Position numbers and translations under genes: made by a program. Of a DNA stretch of 53,809 nucleotides, positions 50,437-53,809 are shown in pieces; positions within the stretch are counted from its first letter, which is position 1; every line of letters begins with the position of its first letter. The notes under the pieces were generated by a model that saw only the letters and a program-made list of their open reading frames with translations, did no database searches and was not told the origin of the DNA. The DNA comes from Obelidium mucronatum (Eukaryota > Chytridiomycota > Chytridiomycetes > Chytridiales > Chytriomycetaceae): contig JAIVFH010000189.1 of the NCBI GenBank assembly GCA_025765595.1, positions 1 to 53,809 on the forward strand, in the 5' to 3' direction.

Positions 50437-52319
50437 AGGCACAATACCTTGGCTGACAGAGTATTCCAGTGCCCAGGCATGGACGCGGTCAATCACTGGA
50501 AACCTGTCCAGCCATCTGTCCTTGTGGCTCCATTCTCGCAATGCCACAGGTGCACCAAAAACTTGACTTTCAGCAGCACACAAGTAGTGGTGTTGGGGAT
50601 GGAAGGCCCATACTACGCGTTGCTGTTCAAGGGTAACTGCACTAAATGCCGCATGTGGTACAATGTGGATTCTGTCGCAAACATGAGCGAAGACAAACAG
50701 AAGCAGTTGATAGAGATGTATCTGCTTGAAACAATCCTGTCAGTTGGGTTCCTCAAGATCAATGAGCAGCACTACGTCACCATACCTTTTGCGGATCTCT
50801 GGCTAAAGCACCTGCCATCTGGCCTTCTGTTGGTATTTTCTTGCATGGTAAATACTAAATTGCTTATTTACTCATGCCTTCCACATAGGGTGAAGCTGTA
50901 TCGTGAGCAGGGCACATATTCACTGGCCTTCCCAACCATCAAAGCGCCTGATCCAGACAGCGCAGTGATCTTCAAACGTGGATTTTACGTGTACTACTGC
51001 AGCAGTTCATCTCCAAGATTGCTGCCAACGATGACTATGAACATATGCGGTACACTCACTTCAGACCTTCCTGGGCCCCCAAAACAACACATTTGTGGAA
51101 CAACTCCCTATTTCTAGGTCCATACTTACCAAAAACAGGTGATTCTATTCATGACATCAGACCCGTGATGCGGGAATACGCCACCTTCATGACTGACTAC
51201 TTTAGCAGGAAGTGGTGTCACTGCTGCGACGGGTGCCACCAGTTTTACAACGGAAAAGAAATCTGGCAGTGTAATGGATGGGAAAGTCATGGAACATCTC
51301 TTGTGTTCTGTGCCTGGCTGTGTGTTGCCTATTCTTGGTGTGAACACATTGTTCTGCTCATCGCATGCCCAGCTGAAGAATGAGTGCATCATCTCTGGCT
51401 GCAAGCGAAAAAAGACAGACAATGTTTTGAGTACCTGTGGACTCAGCTCTCACAACGCGACTGTCCAGGAAATCATTGGGAAACAGTGAAACAAGGGCTT
51501 TAAAGCGACGCGAAAGTCCAAGAAAATGCAAACATCTACAGTGCATAGAAAAAGAGTTAGTAGGGGATCAGCGGTTCAAGTACAGTCTGAAGCAGCGGTT
51601 CCTGCCTGGAATATTTATGGCTGTGTGGAGCTGCGGCATGATCATTGGAATATCTAAGATGTACTCTTTTGAGTCTTCTACCTTTATTTCTTGCTTCTTA
51701 TGCCACTGTTTTGTGCAAATGGGCAAAGTACCTACCTTTGAGCCCTGCCGCTTGCTCCAATCCCTACGCGCCCGACACATAGCAGGAAAATTCACAATAT
51801 ATGAAAGGTGCACTTTACTTATTTATTATTACGCGCTCTGTTCATTATATAGTGTTCTGTTCTTATACTTACCACCAATCTTTGTTGGAATCAGGTTCTT
51901 GTACAAGACTGTTACGTTTGTGGTTGACAGGTTCCACTTTCGGATGCACAGGGACAACTTCTGTACAGAGCATTGCGATCCAGCAAAATTCAAGGAATTG
52001 ACGTCAGGAGGGCCTGCAAATGGAAAGGGAAGGTTTAACACGTCCGCGGCAGAACATGTGGTTCGATCAAACTGCTCACCTGATTTGCTTCCACAAGCCT
52101 GTCCAAGCGGATTTCATTATGTGGTGTCTCACAGACTTGAGAAACGCGGACATCCAGAACAGGATTTCAAAGAAGAAAAGAGTTATTAGAAACAAAAGCA
52201 AAGACCAAATGGAAGCCGAGGGGGAACAACCAGAAAAAGATGACGAGGAGGATGATGAAGACACCAACAAAGATGATGGTGAAGGAGTGGAAGGGGATGA
52301 GGAAGCAGAGGATGAATAA
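50437..52319 (+). pseudogene. KDZ-type CxC5/CxC6 transposase, inactive copy 2
   Basis: Reverse-complement twin of 27,773-29,655, with the same frame changes and the same loss of the YDKAC motif. The terminal acidic tail (EKDDEEDDEDTNKDDGE) stops at 52,317-52,319. Confidence 0.8.
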
Positions 52320-52385
52320 ATAACAAAACTCACATTTAGGAACTTGGTTTTCGCGCCCCTTGCGTCGACAGTGAGAAACACAGTA

Positions 52386-52563
52386 CAGAGAGAATGAGAA
52401 AGCCCATTCGTCATCATAGAAGTGTTTGGGAGCGGGAGAACAAGAAAGCCCATTCATCACCACTGAATCAAACAACAAACTCGCGCCGCAGGACAGAGAG
52501 AATGAGAAAGCCCATTCATCATCTGCGTATCTGCAAAGTAGGAGAATGAGAAAGCCCATTCAT
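52386..52563. repeat. Iterated 23-bp motifs upstream of X1, copy 2
   Basis: Four copies of GAGAATGAGAAAGCCCATTC (plus ATC) or close variants, mirroring 27,529-27,706. Confidence 0.85.
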
Positions 52564-52773
52564 CACTACTAACTGCGCATTTTTGCCATTTTTGTTAAGA
52601 CACTTTTGGCGGGACGAAATTAAACGGCAATAATGTCAAACTGCAAGTGTACAACAATCCCCCTATCGCTGTATTAATCTTTTTTGGCCTCCCTGCTGAA
52701 ACACCAAGCATGATTCATTGATTGCTGATTGTGGTATGTGTGTTTTCTTCACTTACTACTTATTTTTAATATT

Positions 52774-53809
52774 ATGTCCCCATTAACACGATTGCGAGCC
52801 AATCCTCAGGAAATCGTGGATCCAACCAAGACACCGTGGCTGAGCCAGTGTGCCAAACCAGGATCGCGTCGACAAGCACCAAAATTGAAGCAGGGGAACA
52901 GAACAAACCAAGGCAATCACGGCCTCCCAGGTGGTCCTCTCCAACAGAGTTAACTCAAAGAAACCAAAGGCAACAATTCAGCTTGATCGAGGGACAGCGT
53001 CAAGGAGATCAACAGATGTGGAGTACATCAATGCTGCACCAAGCAACACTAAGCCAAAAGCGCGGATACGGCTCAATCTGTCAAAAGAATTATACAAATC
53101 AAAAAACAGATGAAGATGGAATCAAAAGAACAAGTGAAGATGGAACCTGTTGGCACTGGATGGAATCGTGGGGATGACAGATTTGGTGGATCTCCTGGAC
53201 CAACACCAAAGCGGAGGACGACGTGATGAAATACTGTCATATTCAAGTTTTGGATGTGGGATCGGATTGGGGACCCGATCGGATGGTTTTGGTTGATGGG
53301 GAACTCATGGAAGGGCTCCCAATTGTTGATGGGGAATTGTACACGCCTGGGCAATACAGGGGCAGACTTCTGAGTGTATATGTGGGTTATTTATTCACTT
53401 CCTTCCCTACTCTCTGTTTGTCTTTTCACAATAACAGAAACTTTGGGGTGTTTTTAAAAAACTTTGGTTAAACATCTCAAAATTGGCGCCCAACACATGC
53501 ACAGATGCAATGCGAGAGCTGGTGCCTCATATAATCTTGGCAATATCCTACCCACTATATCTAACATGCCTTATTTAAGTATGTTGAATACTAACTTTGC
53601 GCCCAGTGGTGTACAACTACCACCTGAAAGAGAACGACAAACAGCTAATGACTGTTGTATGTACACATCTGTGTCCCCAAAATATTTGGGAGTAATTGAC
53701 CCCAGGGGGGTTTGAACCCAAGGACTGCCCTGACTAGTAAGGAAAGTTCCTTAGGAACTTTCTTTAACTCCAAGGAACTTTCCTTGGGAACAAAATTCCA
53801 AAGAGTTCA
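52774..53809 (+). pseudogene. X1 copy 2, cut by the window end
   Basis: It starts MSPLTRLRANPQ at 52,774 and follows the copy at 27,318 downward. Single-base differences occur in short runs (for example near 53,224, 53,252, 53,362 and 53,605) and change the frame relative to copy 1. Confidence 0.45.

Larger units (their letters stand above)
47671..53809 (+). mobile_element. Second copy of the cargo (inverted relative to 26.28-32.42 kb), continues past window
   Basis: 47,671-53,809 is the reverse complement of about 26,283-32,419. Paired features have coordinates summing to 80,090-80,092, with only scattered substitutions and 1-2 bp indels. It starts with GGCCAAAG and the GATCAAAGAGAGAGTGATAT sequence and includes all the cargo genes listed below. 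It ends inside X1. Confidence 0.92.

Overview
This is nuclear DNA of an intron-rich fungus. The evidence is a GT71 (Mnn1-type) mannosyltransferase, short GT-AG introns of mostly 44-110 nt (one with a TACTAAT branch site), an eukaryotic tRNA-Ala gene, and transposon families typical of fungi. The phylum cannot be fixed from the window. There are two unlike halves: a compact host-gene block (1 to about 10.0 kb) and a nest of mobile elements inside mobile elements (about 12.5 kb to the end).

Host block. In order: a 5'-cut GT71 mannosyltransferase (2-946, +); tRNA-Ala(CGC) (1323-1394, -); an MCFD2-like EF-hand secretory protein (2555-3222, +, 3 exons); WRAP73/WDR8 (3270-5267, +, 7 exons, 441 aa, two introns swollen by small GC-rich hairpins); a low-complexity coiled-coil protein (5346-6647, -); and a 13-exon AAAP amino-acid transporter (6931-9989, -) whose first exon is not resolved. 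Gene spacing is only tens to hundreds of bases. From 9.99 to 12.5 kb there is decayed, unassigned sequence.

Mobile half. A broken copia fragment (12.5-13.7 kb) is followed by copies of a roughly 1.25 kb non-autonomous element, called A here. Its ends carry long arrays of degenerate short words (variants of CCTAATTGG, AATCGGA and TAGGAGC). One A copy (13.8-19.5 kb) holds a 4.6 kb pogo-like element. Another (19,965-24,269) holds a 3.04 kb two-gene DD34E element, N. N has a transposase gene and an intact 355-aa partner gene arranged tail to tail. Two A copies bracket the stretch 19,965-33,659, and the outer flanks of that stretch are the same 8 bp (CCTGACTC), so the whole 13.7 kb appears to have moved as one composite unit. 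Its cargo is a dead KDZ-type (CxC5/CxC6) transposase, a second tail-to-tail DD34E gene pair, and a decayed gene cluster (X1/X2). The same cargo recurs in the opposite orientation from 46.4 kb to the window end, but in circularly permuted order (X tail - B - A - cargo), as a tandem or circular donor would give.

Between these copies lie a decayed element with a nonsense-mutated gene (34.0-36.7 kb), a 5'-truncated LINE (36.9-39.05 kb), and K2 (39,434-45,782). K2 is a complete 6.35 kb KDZ-type element with an 8-bp target duplication (TGTTTCAC). It carries a KDZ/CxC transposase and an intact 881-aa partner gene, divergently transcribed with only 24 bp between their start codons. The main points of interest are the composite/permuted unit, the two-gene DD34E elements, the two-gene KDZ element, and the short-word arrays shared by element ends and introns.
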